A stretch of 64,000 nt of DNA. It comes from Ornithobacterium rhinotracheale (lineage in GTDB: Bacteria; Bacteroidota; Bacteroidia; Flavobacteriales; Weeksellaceae). This document shows, one piece after another, positions 16,983-25,978 of the stretch. The notes under the pieces were generated by a model. That model was not told where the DNA came from. It worked only from the letters and a program-made list of their open reading frames with translations, and made no database searches. The translations under genes were made by a program, and so were the position numbers. Location: assembly GCF_022832975.1 (NCBI RefSeq), contig NZ_CP094846.1:434001-498000 (forward strand), given 5' to 3'. Position 1 is the first letter of the stretch; every line of letters starts with the position of its first letter.

Positions 16983-17177
16983 ATGAAATTAGTATTAATC
17001 ACCGTAGGAATTTTACTACTCTGTGTAGCGGGAATTGCTATAAAAATATGGGCAAAAAAAGACGGAAAGTTTGCAGGTACTTGCGCAAGTCAAAATCCGC
17101 ATCTCAACAAAACAGGTGAGCCTTGTGGATTTTGTGGGAAAATGCCCGATCAATGCGAAAATCAAACCGAAAAATAA
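16983..17177 (+). CDS. Small membrane protein with Cys-rich tail, function unknown
   Basis: A 64-residue protein. One membrane helix (about residues 3-22, LVLITVGILLLCVAGIAIKI) is followed by a basic stretch (KIWAKKDGK) and a tail with five Cys: GTCASQNPHLNKTGEPCGFC then MPDQC. The basic residues after the helix predict that the tail faces the cytoplasm. Similar short proteins occur in other Bacteroidota genomes, as far as I recall without a known function. The gene is 9 bases before an ECF sigma factor gene and shares its promoter. A role in redox or metal sensing for the sigma factor is possible, but this is inference. Confidence 0.75.
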   Translation: MKLVLITVGILLLCVAGIAIKIWAKKDGKFAGTCASQNPHLNKTGEPCGFCGKMPDQCENQTEK

Positions 17178-17186
17178 TTTTTTTGT

Positions 17187-17735
17187 TTGAAGAAAATAGA
17201 ACTCATAACGCTTATAGAGGATTGTAAAAAAGGCAAGCAATCGGCACAAACTACGCTCATGAATCTCTTGTGGGATAAGGTGCATTATTATGTTTTGAGC
17301 AAAATTCAAAACAAAGCCGATGCCGAGGACATCAGCATTAAAACCTTTACTAAAGTCTTTCAGAAATTAAAGTTGTATAACGAAGATTTTGATTTCACCA
17401 CTTGGGTGCGTGCCATTGCACATAACACGATGATTGATTACATCCGAAAAAAGCCAGAATTAAACATTTCGATAGACGACGAGCTGTGCAATGTAGATTT
17501 GTCGAGTGCTGTACCAAGCCCCGAGCAATCGCTGATTTTGGAACAAAGCACAGAGGAGCTTATGCATCATGTTGCGAAATTGCCCGCCATTTATCAAGAA
17601 ATTATACGCTTGCGCTATCTGGAAGAGAAAACCTACAATCAGATTGCGCAAGAATTAAATCTTTCGCTCTCCAATGTGAAAGTGCGATTGCTCCGAGCCA
17701 AAGCTTTGCTCGAGGAATCCATGAAAAATAAATAA
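17187..17735 (+). CDS. ECF-type RNA polymerase sigma factor (sigma-70 family)
   Basis: A 182-residue protein with region 2 at about residues 10-80 (DAEDISIKTFTKVFQKLKLY, FTTWVRAIAHNTMIDYIRKK). Region 4 is at about residues 125-178 (LPAIYQEIIRLRYLEEKTYN, QIAQELNLSLSNVKVRLLRA). The start is a TTG at 17187, because the first in-frame ATG lies inside the conserved region 2 helix. It sits 9 bases after the Cys-rich membrane peptide gene. No anti-sigma gene follows; the next gene is lipA with its own promoter. It would direct transcription of a stress or envelope regulon that cannot be told from sequence. Confidence 0.88.
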   Translation: MKKIELITLIEDCKKGKQSAQTTLMNLLWDKVHYYVLSKIQNKADAEDISIKTFTKVFQKLKLYNEDFDFTTWVRAIAHNTMIDYIRKKPELNISIDDELCNVDLSSAVPSPEQSLILEQSTEELMHHVAKLPAIYQEIIRLRYLEEKTYNQIAQELNLSLSNVKVRLLRAKALLEESMKNK

Positions 17736-17762
17736 AAATACAATCTGCAAGGTTTAAAATTT

Positions 17763-17789
17763 TTTGTCGTAAAAAATTAATTAACTTTG
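17763..17789 (+). promoter_or_regulatory. Promoter of lipA
   Basis: TTTG (17763-17766) and TAACTTTG (17782-17789) are 15 bases apart, short for this class, but the -7 box is a clean match 19 bases before the ATG. Confidence 0.55.
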
Positions 17790-17808
17790 TACAAAATAGA
17801 ATAGAACA

Positions 17809-18687
17809 ATGCCGGATACAATGACACAAAATGCGCCACTTCATACACCCAAACCAAAGTGGTTGCGCGTGAAATTACCCACAGGTAAAAAATATAAACA
17901 ACTCAGAGAAACTGTTGATAATTATAAATTAAACACCATTTGCCAGAGTGGTAGCTGTCCCAACATGGGCGAATGCTGGGGAGAGGGTACCGCCACTTTT
18001 ATGATTTTGGGCAATGTGTGTACACGCTCATGCGGGTTTTGTGGTGTGCAAACGGGACGCCCCGGTGCGGTAGACTGGGCAGAGCCAGAAAAAGTAGCAC
18101 GCTCAATTAAATTAATGAAGATTAAACACGCCGTAATCACATCGGTGGATCGTGACGATTTAAAGGATATGGGCTCTATCATTTGGGCAGAAACCGTGAA
18201 TGCGGTGCGCAGAATTAGCCCAGAAACTACCATGGAAACTTTAATTCCAGATTTTCAAGGAATCACTCGTCATTTAGATAGAATGATTAAAGTTCAGCCA
18301 GAAGTAATTTCGCACAATATGGAAACCGTACGCCGCTTGACTCGTGAGGTGCGTATCCAAGCAAAATACGACCGAAGCCTTGATGTACTGAAATACTTGA
18401 AAGACCAAGGACAACGCCGTGTAAAAACGGGAATCATGCTCGGACTGGGCGAAGAGCTTGACGAAGTGTACCAAACTATCGAAGATATCCACGCTGCGGG
18501 GGTAGACATTATTACCATCGGTCAATACCTTCAGCCGACTAAAAAACACTTGCCCGTGAAAAGATACATCACGCCAGAAGAATTTAAATCATTAGAAGAT
18601 TTTGCGCGTGGATTAGGCGGGTTCCGCCATGTAGAAAGTAGTCCGCTGGTGCGTTCTTCTTACCGTGCAGAAAAACATATTTTATAA
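17809..18687 (+). CDS. lipA: Lipoyl synthase
   Basis: A 292-residue radical-SAM enzyme that inserts two sulfurs into octanoyl groups on E2 or H proteins. Cysteines for the auxiliary cluster are in [20 protein letters not shown] (about residues 44-63). The radical-SAM motif is CTRSCGFC (about residues 68-75), and the C-terminal RSSY motif is present in VRSSYRAE. Length is normal. An ATG four codons downstream is an alternative start. The lipoylated E2 subunit of 2-oxoglutarate dehydrogenase (sucB) is also in this window. cinA follows 12 bases later, so the two form an operon. Confidence 0.97.
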   Translation: MPDTMTQNAPLHTPKPKWLRVKLPTGKKYKQLRETVDNYKLNTICQSGSCPNMGECWGEGTATFMILGNVCTRSCGFCGVQTGRPGAVDWAEPEKVARSIKLMKIKHAVITSVDRDDLKDMGSIIWAETVNAVRRISPETTMETLIPDFQGITRHLDRMIKVQPEVISHNMETVRRLTREVRIQAKYDRSLDVLKYLKDQGQRRVKTGIMLGLGEELDEVYQTIEDIHAAGVDIITIGQYLQPTKKHLPVKRYITPEEFKSLEDFARGLGGFRHVESSPLVRSSYRAEKHIL

Positions 18688-18699
18688 GATTTTTTAAAA

Positions 18700-19962
18700 A
18701 TGAAAAGCCTTTTCGCTCATATCATCAGCATTGGAGACGAGGTGCTCATCGGAGACACGCTCGATACTAATTCTAATTTCATCGCACAGGAATTAAATAA
18801 AATCAATGTGCAACTCAATGAAATCAGTGTGATTCATGACGAAGAGGAGCTCATTCAGCGCAAAATAGAGGAGGCTGCGAGCAAGGCAGATATCGTTATC
18901 ACAACGGGAGGACTTGGGCCTACGAGAGATGATAAGACTAAATTTGTAGTGGCGGATTTATTGGGCGAAAAGCTGGTGATGAATGAGCAAGCCTTGGCAT
19001 GGGTAGAGGAGCATTACGAAAAGAATTTGCGCCGCCCTATGAACGAGCTGACTAAAAATCAAGCTTTGTTGCCAGAGCATTCGGTGCCGCTTAGAAACCA
19101 AACGGGCACGGCTTGTGGGATTTGGTCTAGATTTAAAAATAGCGTAATTATCAATTTGCCAGGTGTTCCTATAGAGATGCGGCATTTGATGCAAACGCAA
19201 GTAATTCCAAAAATTAAAAAAGATTTTTCGGCAAATTATCGTTTGCACAAATATGTGCGTGTGCACGATGTACCCGAAAGCGAATTAGCCATAATTTTAT
19301 CGGACTTTGAAAATGAGATGCCCGAGAATGTGAAATTGGCTTATTTGCCTAAAAATAGCCGAATTAAAATGCGTTTTACGGGCGTGGGAGATGATTTAGC
19401 TAGTCTCGAAAAACAGCTGGAAGATTTAGCCCAAAAGCTAAAAAACATAATTCCGAATAATGTGTATGCCGAGAATGAGCAAGATGTGCCCGAACGATTA
19501 AAGGACTTATGTACCGAGAAATCTTTAAAAATCGCTTCGGCAGAAAGTTTTACCGCAGGATTGATTCCGCATAGAATCACGAGTGTTTCTGGAAGTTCTG
19601 CCTATTTTGTGGGTGGAGTAGTGGCATACGATCCGCAAATCAAAATTCAAGAATTGGGTGTTTCTGCGGAGGTGATGAAGGCCAAAGGTGTCGTAAACGA
19701 AGAAGTCGCGATACAAATGGCAAAAGGTGCAGTAGCCAAATTTAATGCAGATTTTGCCGTGAGCACCACAGGCGTTGCAGGGTCCGATAAAGATAAGTTT
19801 GGGAATGAGGTAGGCTTGGCCTATATTGGGGTAGCCTCTAAGCAAAAAGCTACTGCCATTCGCCTATTTTACCCACATTATGAGCGCACTGAATTTACAG
19901 ATAGAATGGCTGATATGGCCATTGAGCAATTAATGAATTTTATATTGAAAGAGGGGGCTTAA
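18700..19962 (+). CDS. cinA: CinA family protein (competence/damage-inducible; nicotinamide-nucleotide amidase type)
   Basis: A 420-residue two-domain protein. The N-terminal domain (about residues 1-170) is MoaB/MogA-like, with SIGDEVLIGDTLDTNSNFIA and TTGGLGPTRDD. The C-terminal CinA domain (about residues 260-415) has SAESFTAGLIPHRITSVSGS, VVAYD and STTGVAGSDKDKFG. CinA proteins hydrolyse NMN or ADP-ribose-type substrates in pyridine-nucleotide salvage. Length and order match the full-length form. It ends 5 bases from the convergent rimM stop, and no terminator separates the two. Confidence 0.92.
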   Translation: MKSLFAHIISIGDEVLIGDTLDTNSNFIAQELNKINVQLNEISVIHDEEELIQRKIEEAASKADIVITTGGLGPTRDDKTKFVVADLLGEKLVMNEQALAWVEEHYEKNLRRPMNELTKNQALLPEHSVPLRNQTGTACGIWSRFKNSVIINLPGVPIEMRHLMQTQVIPKIKKDFSANYRLHKYVRVHDVPESELAIILSDFENEMPENVKLAYLPKNSRIKMRFTGVGDDLASLEKQLEDLAQKLKNIIPNNVYAENEQDVPERLKDLCTEKSLKIASAESFTAGLIPHRITSVSGSSAYFVGGVVAYDPQIKIQELGVSAEVMKAKGVVNEEVAIQMAKGAVAKFNADFAVSTTGVAGSDKDKFGNEVGLAYIGVASKQKATAIRLFYPHYERTEFTDRMADMAIEQLMNFILKEGA

Positions 19963-19967
19963 CGCCG

Positions 19968-20483
19968 TTACTCAAAAATAGATAAAAAGCCCTCAGGAAG
20001 CTCAAAAGAAATACTTTTCTCTGCACGATTCGCTTCTTGTAGCCAATCATCGATAAGTGGGATTAAAATCTCTTTACCGTCATTTGTTTGAACGACTAAT
20101 AAATCCTGTGCTGTGGTATCTCTCACTTCTTTGGCGGCACCTATTTTTTCACCATCGACGATGACATCAAAACCAATGATTTCATGGTAATAAAATTTAT
20201 TTCCCTCTAGTGCAGGCAAGGTAGAAAGTGGCAAAAACACTTGTCTGCCAATCATACGCTCAGGTTCTGGACAATCCTCGATTAAGATCCTTAGGTGGTT
20301 GCCACGATGAAGCTCTGCTTTTTTTAAAAAAAATGGAACCAATAATCCGTGTTGTTCCACGAATATTGATTCCAAATTTTGATATGTTTCAGGTTCATCG
20401 GTGTCAAGGAATAAGTTTAATTCCCCTTTGTACCCAATCGCCTTAGTGATTGTACCTAGTAAGTAACAATCTTGTTTCTGCAT
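19968..20483 (-). CDS. rimM: Ribosome maturation factor RimM
   Basis: A 171-residue 16S processing factor that binds S19 in the 30S head. The N-terminal barrel has YLLGTITKAIGYKGELNLFL, and the PRC-barrel part has FYYHEIIGFDVIVDGEKIGA and ILIPLIDDWL. It follows rpsP by 10 bases, the conserved rpsP-rimM order. trmD, which often follows, is absent; the next gene is convergent. Confidence 0.95.
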   Translation of the reverse strand: MQKQDCYLLGTITKAIGYKGELNLFLDTDEPETYQNLESIFVEQHGLLVPFFLKKAELHRGNHLRILIEDCPEPERMIGRQVFLPLSTLPALEGNKFYYHEIIGFDVIVDGEKIGAAKEVRDTTAQDLLVVQTNDGKEILIPLIDDWLQEANRAEKSISFELPEGFLSIFE

Positions 20484-20493
20484 TTGCTAAAAT

Positions 20494-21015
20494 TTATTCT
20501 TCAGAAGTAGTTTCTTCTTCAGCTGGAGCAGCTTCTTCTGTAGCTTCAACTTCCTCAGCAGTAGGAGCTTCTTCCTCTACTGCAACACGAGCTTCAGCGA
20601 TTTTGCGCTCAGCTTCTAATCTTGCTTTTTTAGCTTCTTCAGCAGCGTTTGCTAAATTTTCTTTTTTAGCATCTACTTGAGATTTTTTGTCTTCAACCCA
20701 AGCGTTGAATCTTTTTTCAGCTTCGGCTTCGTCAAAAGCACCTTTAGCTACACCTCCAAGTAAGTGTTTTTTCAATAAAGCACCTTCGTGAGATAGGATA
20801 GCACGAGCAGTGTTGGTAGGTTGAGCACCTTTTTGTAACCATTCTACTGCTTTGTCTACATCAAGCTCGATAGTTGCAGGGTTTGTGATTGGGTTGTAAG
20901 AACCTAATCTTTCAATGATTTTACCATCTCTCTTTACACGAGAATCTGCTACTACTACATGATAAAAAGGTCTTCCTTTTCTACCGTGTCTCTGTAATCT
21001 GATTTTTACAGCCAT
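20494..21015 (-). CDS. rpsP: 30S ribosomal protein S16 with long acidic/Ala-rich tail
   Basis: A 173-residue protein. The first ~85 residues are canonical S16 ([45 protein letters not shown]). The rest is a charged extension, first Lys/Ala-rich and helical, then Glu/Ala/Thr-rich ([20 protein letters not shown]). Most bacterial S16 proteins are 80-100 residues; tails of this kind occur in Bacteroidota. It starts the rpsP-rimM operon. A 5-bp hairpin (21034-21049) lies in the leader. Confidence 0.96.
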   Translation of the reverse strand: MAVKIRLQRHGRKGRPFYHVVVADSRVKRDGKIIERLGSYNPITNPATIELDVDKAVEWLQKGAQPTNTARAILSHEGALLKKHLLGGVAKGAFDEAEAEKRFNAWVEDKKSQVDAKKENLANAAEEAKKARLEAERKIAEARVAVEEEAPTAEEVEATEEAAPAEEETTSEE

Positions 21016-21033
21016 AAATTTTGTTTTAATTTT

Positions 21034-21049
21034 GAGGAACTCTGTCCTC
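21034..21049 (-). promoter_or_regulatory. Leader hairpin of rpsP
   Basis: GAGGA / TCCTC arms with a 6-base loop lie between the promoter and the rpsP start in a leader of about 60 bases. A regulatory role is only possible. Confidence 0.35.
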
Positions 21050-21080
21050 GATTAATGTTTAATTAAATTATTTCGAGCCG

Positions 21081-21110
21081 CAAAGATACATAATTTTTTT
21101 AGATTCCAAA
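21081..21110 (-). promoter_or_regulatory. Promoter of rpsP-rimM
   Basis: On the minus strand TTTG (21107-21110) and TATCTTTG (21081-21088) are 18 bases apart, a good -33/-7 pair. Confidence 0.75.
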
Positions 21111-21133
21111 ACTTATTACCTAAATGCCTTAAA

Positions 21134-22333
21134 TTATTGATTTATAGCTTCTGCAATTATGTATGCTTCGCTCCAGCAGGCTTGGAAATTAAAGCCACCC
21201 GTCACCGCATCAATATCAAGCACTTCCCCCGCAAAATATAGATTCGGAATGATTTTGCTCTCCATAGTTTTAAAATTGATTTCGTTGAGTTTCACGCCAC
21301 CAGCCGTTACAAATTCATCTTTAAATGTGCTTTTACCCGTAATTTCAAATTCGGATTGTGTGAGTTTTTGGGCTAAAAGAAACAATTTCGCATCAGGAAT
21401 TTCGGCATATTTTTTATCGGCAGGGATTTGGCATACCTCCAATAATTGAAGCCAAAAGCGTTTGGTGATTTCATAAGGGTGAATTTTCCCAATGGCATTT
21501 TTGCTATTTTCGGATTTAAAGGCTTTTAAAGTAGATTTGCAATCTTCCTCGCTTTCACCTATAAAATTCACCATTAATTGGAATTTATAATTTTTTTGGT
21601 TTAAAATTCGTGCACCCCACGCCGAAAGCACCAAAACAGCTGGACCGCTCAGCCCCCAGTGCGTGATGAGCAGATCGCCTACACTTTCAAGCGATGTACC
21701 TTTTACGCTGAGTTCAGCGTCTTTAAAACTGGTGCCTTGCAAGCCTTGTAGCAAAGTGTCGTTACATTTAAATGTAAAAAGCGACGGAACAGGTTTTTGA
21801 ATCGCATGCCCTAATTTCTCAATGATTTGCCACATATGCGGACTGCTCCCCGTGGTGATAGCCACTTGGTCAAAAATGTATTCTCCTTGGATAGTGGTGA
21901 TTTTAAAAGTATCATCGGGCTGTTTTTCTATGGCTTTTACGCCTTCATTTAAATGAATTTGCGTATTTTTTTTTTGATTTTCTTTGACCAAAGTTTCCAC
22001 AATGTCCATAGAATTGTCTGAAGCGGGGAACACGCGCATATCGTCTTGAATCTTCAGCGGAACGCCACGCTCCTCAAACCAGCCCATGGTGTCGCCTGGC
22101 TGAAATTTTCCAAACACACTGATGAGCTCTTTGTTCCCTCTCGGATAAAAATCAACCAAAGCCATTGGGTCAAAACACGCATGCGTGAGGTTGCAACGCC
22201 CGCCACCCGAAATGCGCACTTTTTGCATCGGAGCAGACGCTTTTTCAAATATGTGAACATGAAAAGAAGGTGCCAAGTTGGCTCCCAAAAAGAACCCCGC
22301 GGCACCTCCTCCTATAATGGCTATTTTCTTCAA
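21134..22333 (-). CDS. HI0933/YhiN-family flavoprotein (NAD(P)/FAD-dependent oxidoreductase)
   Basis: A 399-residue protein with an N-terminal FAD-binding Rossmann motif (IAIIGGGAAGFFLGANL) and the family signature VRISGGGRCNLTHA. The C-terminal FAD contact segment has YFAGEVLDIDAVTGGFNFQA. The family is widespread, and its physiological substrate is not established. It starts 4 bases after the DUF6646-like gene and is the last gene of the bioB transcript. Confidence 0.9.
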   Translation of the reverse strand: MKKIAIIGGGAAGFFLGANLAPSFHVHIFEKASAPMQKVRISGGGRCNLTHACFDPMALVDFYPRGNKELISVFGKFQPGDTMGWFEERGVPLKIQDDMRVFPASDNSMDIVETLVKENQKKNTQIHLNEGVKAIEKQPDDTFKITTIQGEYIFDQVAITTGSSPHMWQIIEKLGHAIQKPVPSLFTFKCNDTLLQGLQGTSFKDAELSVKGTSLESVGDLLITHWGLSGPAVLVLSAWGARILNQKNYKFQLMVNFIGESEEDCKSTLKAFKSENSKNAIGKIHPYEITKRFWLQLLEVCQIPADKKYAEIPDAKLFLLAQKLTQSEFEITGKSTFKDEFVTAGGVKLNEINFKTMESKIIPNLYFAGEVLDIDAVTGGFNFQACWSEAYIIAEAINQ

Positions 22334-22337
22334 ACCT

Positions 22338-22778
22338 TTATAAATTTATACTAAGCCCTACACTTCCCCTCGAACCAATTTCGGCAAATACGCCCATGTT
22401 TTCATTAAAGAAGTATCGGTAACCAATATGGCCGCCGAGCCCTAGTCCACTACCTTTTAAACCTAAATCAATACCTGGGTATAAATCCATGTTTGATGGC
22501 ATATTTAAAGTTTCGCCTAAATGAAGGTTGGCTCTCCCTGAAAGGTAAAAATTGTTGCTGTTGTTGGAACCGAAATAAAGCTCCACACCAGCTCCCACTG
22601 AAAGCATGTCGGTTGCACCATAGTCTACCGTTCCCGTAAGTCCGTTTCCGTAGCCGAATAAAGTGTATCCTACTTGCGCTTTGAAATCACCTGCTCCTGT
22701 ATAGGCTGTTTGAGCCTTGGTTACAGAAAATCCTATAAAGAATAAACATAGGATTCCGAAGATTTTAATATTTTTCAT
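22338..22778 (-). CDS. Small outer-membrane beta-barrel-like protein (DUF6646 type)
   Basis: A 146-residue precursor with a signal peptide (MKNIKIFGILCLFFIGFSVTKA). The rest is a series of alternating amphipathic strands rich in Gly and aromatics (GDFKAQVGYTLFGYGNGLTG, FYLSGRANLHL, GGHIGYRYFF), ending in a strand after VGLSI. It probably sits in the outer membrane. I recall the family as DUF6646 in Flavobacteriia. It lies 9 bases after bioB and 4 before the flavoprotein gene. Function unknown. Confidence 0.75.
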   Translation of the reverse strand: MKNIKIFGILCLFFIGFSVTKAQTAYTGAGDFKAQVGYTLFGYGNGLTGTVDYGATDMLSVGAGVELYFGSNNSNNFYLSGRANLHLGETLNMPSNMDLYPGIDLGLKGSGLGLGGHIGYRYFFNENMGVFAEIGSRGSVGLSINL

Positions 22779-22787
22779 ATCTAAAAA

Positions 22788-23885
22788 TTAATTTTTATTG
22801 TTTTTTTTGAGTTCTTTGGCGCATTCTGCGGCTTTTAAATTTCGTTCAATTTTGTGTCCAGGTCGAGTCCATTTTGGATTTTCGCCCTTTGGTGGTGTAA
22901 GATTTTCTTTAGGCTCTCTTTTGGCGTGTTTTTCAAAAGGAGCTTGTGGCTGAATGCTCAATTCGTTGAAGAGTTTCATGTCCTCGTTGATGTCTGGGTT
23001 TGGCGTAGTAAGTAATTTATCGCCCGCAAAAATGGAGTTGGCACCTGCCAAGAAACAAAGCGTTTGTCCTTCCTTGGTCATTTGAGTGCGACCTGCCGAA
23101 AGCCTTACTTGCGTGGTTGGGATCACGATACGAGCGGTGGCAATCATACGCACCATTTCAAAAATAGAAACGGGTTCTTGTTCTTCCATAGGCGTTCCTT
23201 CTACGGGTACCAGCGCATTGATAGGCAAACTTTCTGGTTGTGGCGTCATATTGGCCAAAACTTTAAGCATACCAGCGCGATCTTCTAATTTTTCGCCCAT
23301 TCCGATGATTCCGCCAGAACATAGCGTAATCGAAGTTTTTCGTACATTGGAAATCGTTTCCAAACGGTCGTCGAAGGCACGAGTGGAAATCACTTCTTTA
23401 TAATATTCTTCCGAGGTGTCGATGTTGTGGTTGTAGGCATACAATCCTGCTTCTTCCAATCGTTTGGCTTGCGTTTCGGTGAGCATTCCGAGTGTGCAGC
23501 ACACTTCCATATCGAGATTGGTGATTTCGCGTACCATTTGGAGTACTTTTTCAAAATCTTCGCCGTCTTTGACATTACGCCATGCCGCACCTAAACAAAC
23601 ACGAGATGAGCCCGAAGCTTTGGCGCGTAAGGCTTGCGCTTTTACATGGCTCACGCTCATGAGCTCATTGCCTTCGATATCGGTGTGGTAGCGCGCCGCT
23701 TGTGGACAATAACCACAATCTTCTGAGCAGCCGCCCGTTTTTATCGAGATAAGCGAACTTACTTGTACTTTGTTTGGGTCGTGGTGCTGGCGGTGCACGG
23801 TGGCTGCTTCATACACCAGTTCCATAAAGGGTTTGTTATAGATGGATAAAATTTCTTCTGTAGTCCATTTTTTTTGATTGTTCAT
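22788..23885 (-). CDS. bioB: Biotin synthase
   Basis: A 365-residue radical-SAM enzyme that inserts sulfur into dethiobiotin. The cluster motif is in TGGCSEDCGYCPQAARY (about residues 50-66), then SSRVCLGAAWRN and MEVCCTLGML, with the YNHNIDTS and CSGGIIGMGE motifs and the Arg-containing VRLSAGRTQM near the [2Fe-2S] site. The C-terminal ~40 residues are a basic extension (PPKGENPKWTRPGHK). First gene of a three-gene operon; no other bio gene is near. The nearest promoter-like element (TATATTCG on the minus strand near 23910) has one mismatch. Confidence 0.96.
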   Translation of the reverse strand: MNNQKKWTTEEILSIYNKPFMELVYEAATVHRQHHDPNKVQVSSLISIKTGGCSEDCGYCPQAARYHTDIEGNELMSVSHVKAQALRAKASGSSRVCLGAAWRNVKDGEDFEKVLQMVREITNLDMEVCCTLGMLTETQAKRLEEAGLYAYNHNIDTSEEYYKEVISTRAFDDRLETISNVRKTSITLCSGGIIGMGEKLEDRAGMLKVLANMTPQPESLPINALVPVEGTPMEEQEPVSIFEMVRMIATARIVIPTTQVRLSAGRTQMTKEGQTLCFLAGANSIFAGDKLLTTPNPDINEDMKLFNELSIQPQAPFEKHAKREPKENLTPPKGENPKWTRPGHKIERNLKAAECAKELKKNNKN

Positions 23886-24034
23886 CGCTCAAAATTATTT
23901 TTTCAATGGGCGAATATAGGAGTTTTTATTCTTTTATTGACTTAAAAACCTCTTAATTCTTTAGCCCAAATCCTTTCAAAAAATGCTTAAAATATTGATT
24001 TTTTTACCAATTGTTTTAAAAATTGTAGAAAAGA

Positions 24035-24433
24035 TTATTTTTTTAAATTAAAGAAAACAGGTTGCAGATAGTAAGTGTCGTTTTGTTTGTAAATCAATCC
24101 GTTTGGAATGCTGTTGTATACTTTTATTTTGTAATCCTTAATTTGTGTAGAGTTGATGACATTAATTTTATATTTTTTGCCCTTTTTTACATCGTCTTTT
24201 GTTATGTCTTGCTTAATTTTGTTTAGTACGATGGCTACGGGGCGGGGCGACTTTTTGCTTAGCTCAAAAGACACCTCATAGCCACGCTCTCCATGCGTGT
24301 CGTAGATGTGATATTCTGGATTTATGACTAAAGGCATACTCAAATCTTGAGATTTTACCGTATTTTTGCAACTTAATAGTGAAATGGAAAAGAATAATGC
24401 AATTAAAAAATGCGTGAATTTAATATTTTTCAT
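24035..24433 (-). CDS. Hypothetical lipoprotein
   Basis: A 132-residue protein with a lipoprotein signal (MKNIKFTHFLIALFFSISLLSC), with the lipidated Cys at residue 22. The rest has a beta-rich pattern (YHIYDTHGERGYEVSFELS) with no Cys. I recognise no family. It is transcribed away from the S41 protease gene across only 35 bases, so the two promoters must overlap or lie inside the genes. No neighbour suggests a role. Confidence 0.65.
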   Translation of the reverse strand: MKNIKFTHFLIALFFSISLLSCKNTVKSQDLSMPLVINPEYHIYDTHGERGYEVSFELSKKSPRPVAIVLNKIKQDITKDDVKKGKKYKINVINSTQIKDYKIKVYNSIPNGLIYKQNDTYYLQPVFFNLKK

Positions 24434-24468
24434 ATCTTTAAAAACTTTTAAACAAAACTAATCAAAAT

Positions 24469-25956
24469 ATGAATATTAAAAAATCTTTTTGGCTTTTATT
24501 CCTTGTTATAGGTTTATTTTCGTGCAATAGCAATGATGATGGAAATAATAAAATTGGAAATAAAGGGGGCGTAAATACTTCGGGAGTTTCTCAATTAGAC
24601 TTCGAAATTAATACCTTTATTTGGACAAGATTAAATCATTTTTACTACTGGCAAAAAGATGTACCTAAATTAAGTGATGCATATTTGAAAAATGAAAATT
24701 CGCTAGTGAATTTATTGCGCAGCGAAAAACCTAACGAGTTTTTTTATGGTTTGCTTTACAAATATGGGGAAGTCGATCGTTTCTCTTGGATTGTAGACGA
24801 TTATCATAAATTGCTTAACGGGCTAAACGGAATTTCAAAAGAAAGCGGAATGAATCTTCAGTTGAGCTATGCAGATGATCGTCAAAATAATATTGTAGGG
24901 TTTGTAAATTACGTAGTTCCAGGCTCTCCAGCAGATAAAGCCAAAGTGATGCGTGGAGATGTAGTGTATGAAATCAATGGGCAACTCATCAATAAAAATA
25001 ATTACAGAAATCTTTTCTCTGATCATTTTAAAGCAAAAGTTGCTAGAAATCCTAAAATAAATGAGAGAGGGCTTGATTTGGGAAACGAGAAATTTGAGAT
25101 TGATATCACGGCGGTTGAATTAGCAGAAAACCCCGTTGCGTTTTATAAAACCTTGGGGACAGATTCTCACAAAGTAGGTTATTTGGTTTACAATTCATTT
25201 GTGGATTCTTATAATGATGAGCTGAATGAAAAGTTTGCTCAAATGAAAAGTGAAGGCGTTCAAGATTTAATCTTAGACCTTAGATATAATGGTGGGGGGA
25301 GTACCCGTGCAGCTGAGGCTTTGGGGGCAATGATTAGTGGGCAATTTGGTAAAAATTACATCAATTTCACCTATAACGAAAAAAATAAAGAAAATAATCA
25401 ATCAGTTAATTTGCCTAGTAAAATTGATGTCTTCCAATTCATAAATGGAGATAATAAGAAAGTAGGTGTGCAGGATGTTAATACTTTAAATTTGAAGAAA
25501 GTATATGTTTTAACTTCACATGCAACTGCTTCTGCTAGTGAGCTTACGATTACTTGTTTAAAGCCTTACATAGATGTAGTAACTATTGGAGAGAAAACTG
25601 TGGGAAAATTCGTATTTTCAGTAACCTTGCTTGATTCTCCAGATAATTCATTTGAGAAAATCAATAAAAAACACAATTGGGCTATGCAACCAATTTTGGG
25701 AGCATACAAAAATGCCCAAAAAGATAATTACTACACAGGACTTGAGCCTAATTATAATGTAAACACCGTTGCCTTTGGAGCTTTTGGAGATGTAGCAAAA
25801 GATCAAACTTTAGCCAGAGCAATTCAACTAATTGTTGGAGGAACAAGCAAAACAATGTCTTTTGATGAGCCGTATCGATTAAAATCATTGAAAATAAATA
25901 CCAATACAGAAAAGCCGTTTGGCACGGAATTATATGTGCCAAACTTTCAAAAATAG
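24469..25956 (+). CDS. S41 family peptidase lipoprotein (C-terminal processing protease type)
   Basis: A 495-residue protein with a lipoprotein signal (MNIKKSFWLLFLVIGLFSC). An N-terminal helical segment (FIWTRLNHFYYWQKDVPKLS) is followed by a PDZ-like domain (about residues 140-200; VPGSPADKAKVMRGDVVYEI). The S41 core has VQDLILDLRYNGGGSTRAAE and the catalytic region LTSHATASASELT with the nucleophile Ser in SASE, plus IGEKTVGK with the catalytic Lys. It should cleave proteins at the cell envelope; the targets are unknown. It forms an operon with the LysE gene (22 bases) and a small membrane protein. Confidence 0.9.
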   Translation: MNIKKSFWLLFLVIGLFSCNSNDDGNNKIGNKGGVNTSGVSQLDFEINTFIWTRLNHFYYWQKDVPKLSDAYLKNENSLVNLLRSEKPNEFFYGLLYKYGEVDRFSWIVDDYHKLLNGLNGISKESGMNLQLSYADDRQNNIVGFVNYVVPGSPADKAKVMRGDVVYEINGQLINKNNYRNLFSDHFKAKVARNPKINERGLDLGNEKFEIDITAVELAENPVAFYKTLGTDSHKVGYLVYNSFVDSYNDELNEKFAQMKSEGVQDLILDLRYNGGGSTRAAEALGAMISGQFGKNYINFTYNEKNKENNQSVNLPSKIDVFQFINGDNKKVGVQDVNTLNLKKVYVLTSHATASASELTITCLKPYIDVVTIGEKTVGKFVFSVTLLDSPDNSFEKINKKHNWAMQPILGAYKNAQKDNYYTGLEPNYNVNTVAFGAFGDVAKDQTLARAIQLIVGGTSKTMSFDEPYRLKSLKINTNTEKPFGTELYVPNFQK

Positions 25957-25978
25957 AAGTTGAACTAAAACCAAAAAA

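Noticed and set aside
17486-17731. Alternative-frame ORF inside the ECF sigma gene
   Set aside because: The other frame contains both sigma regions and fits the family; this one has no recognisable content.
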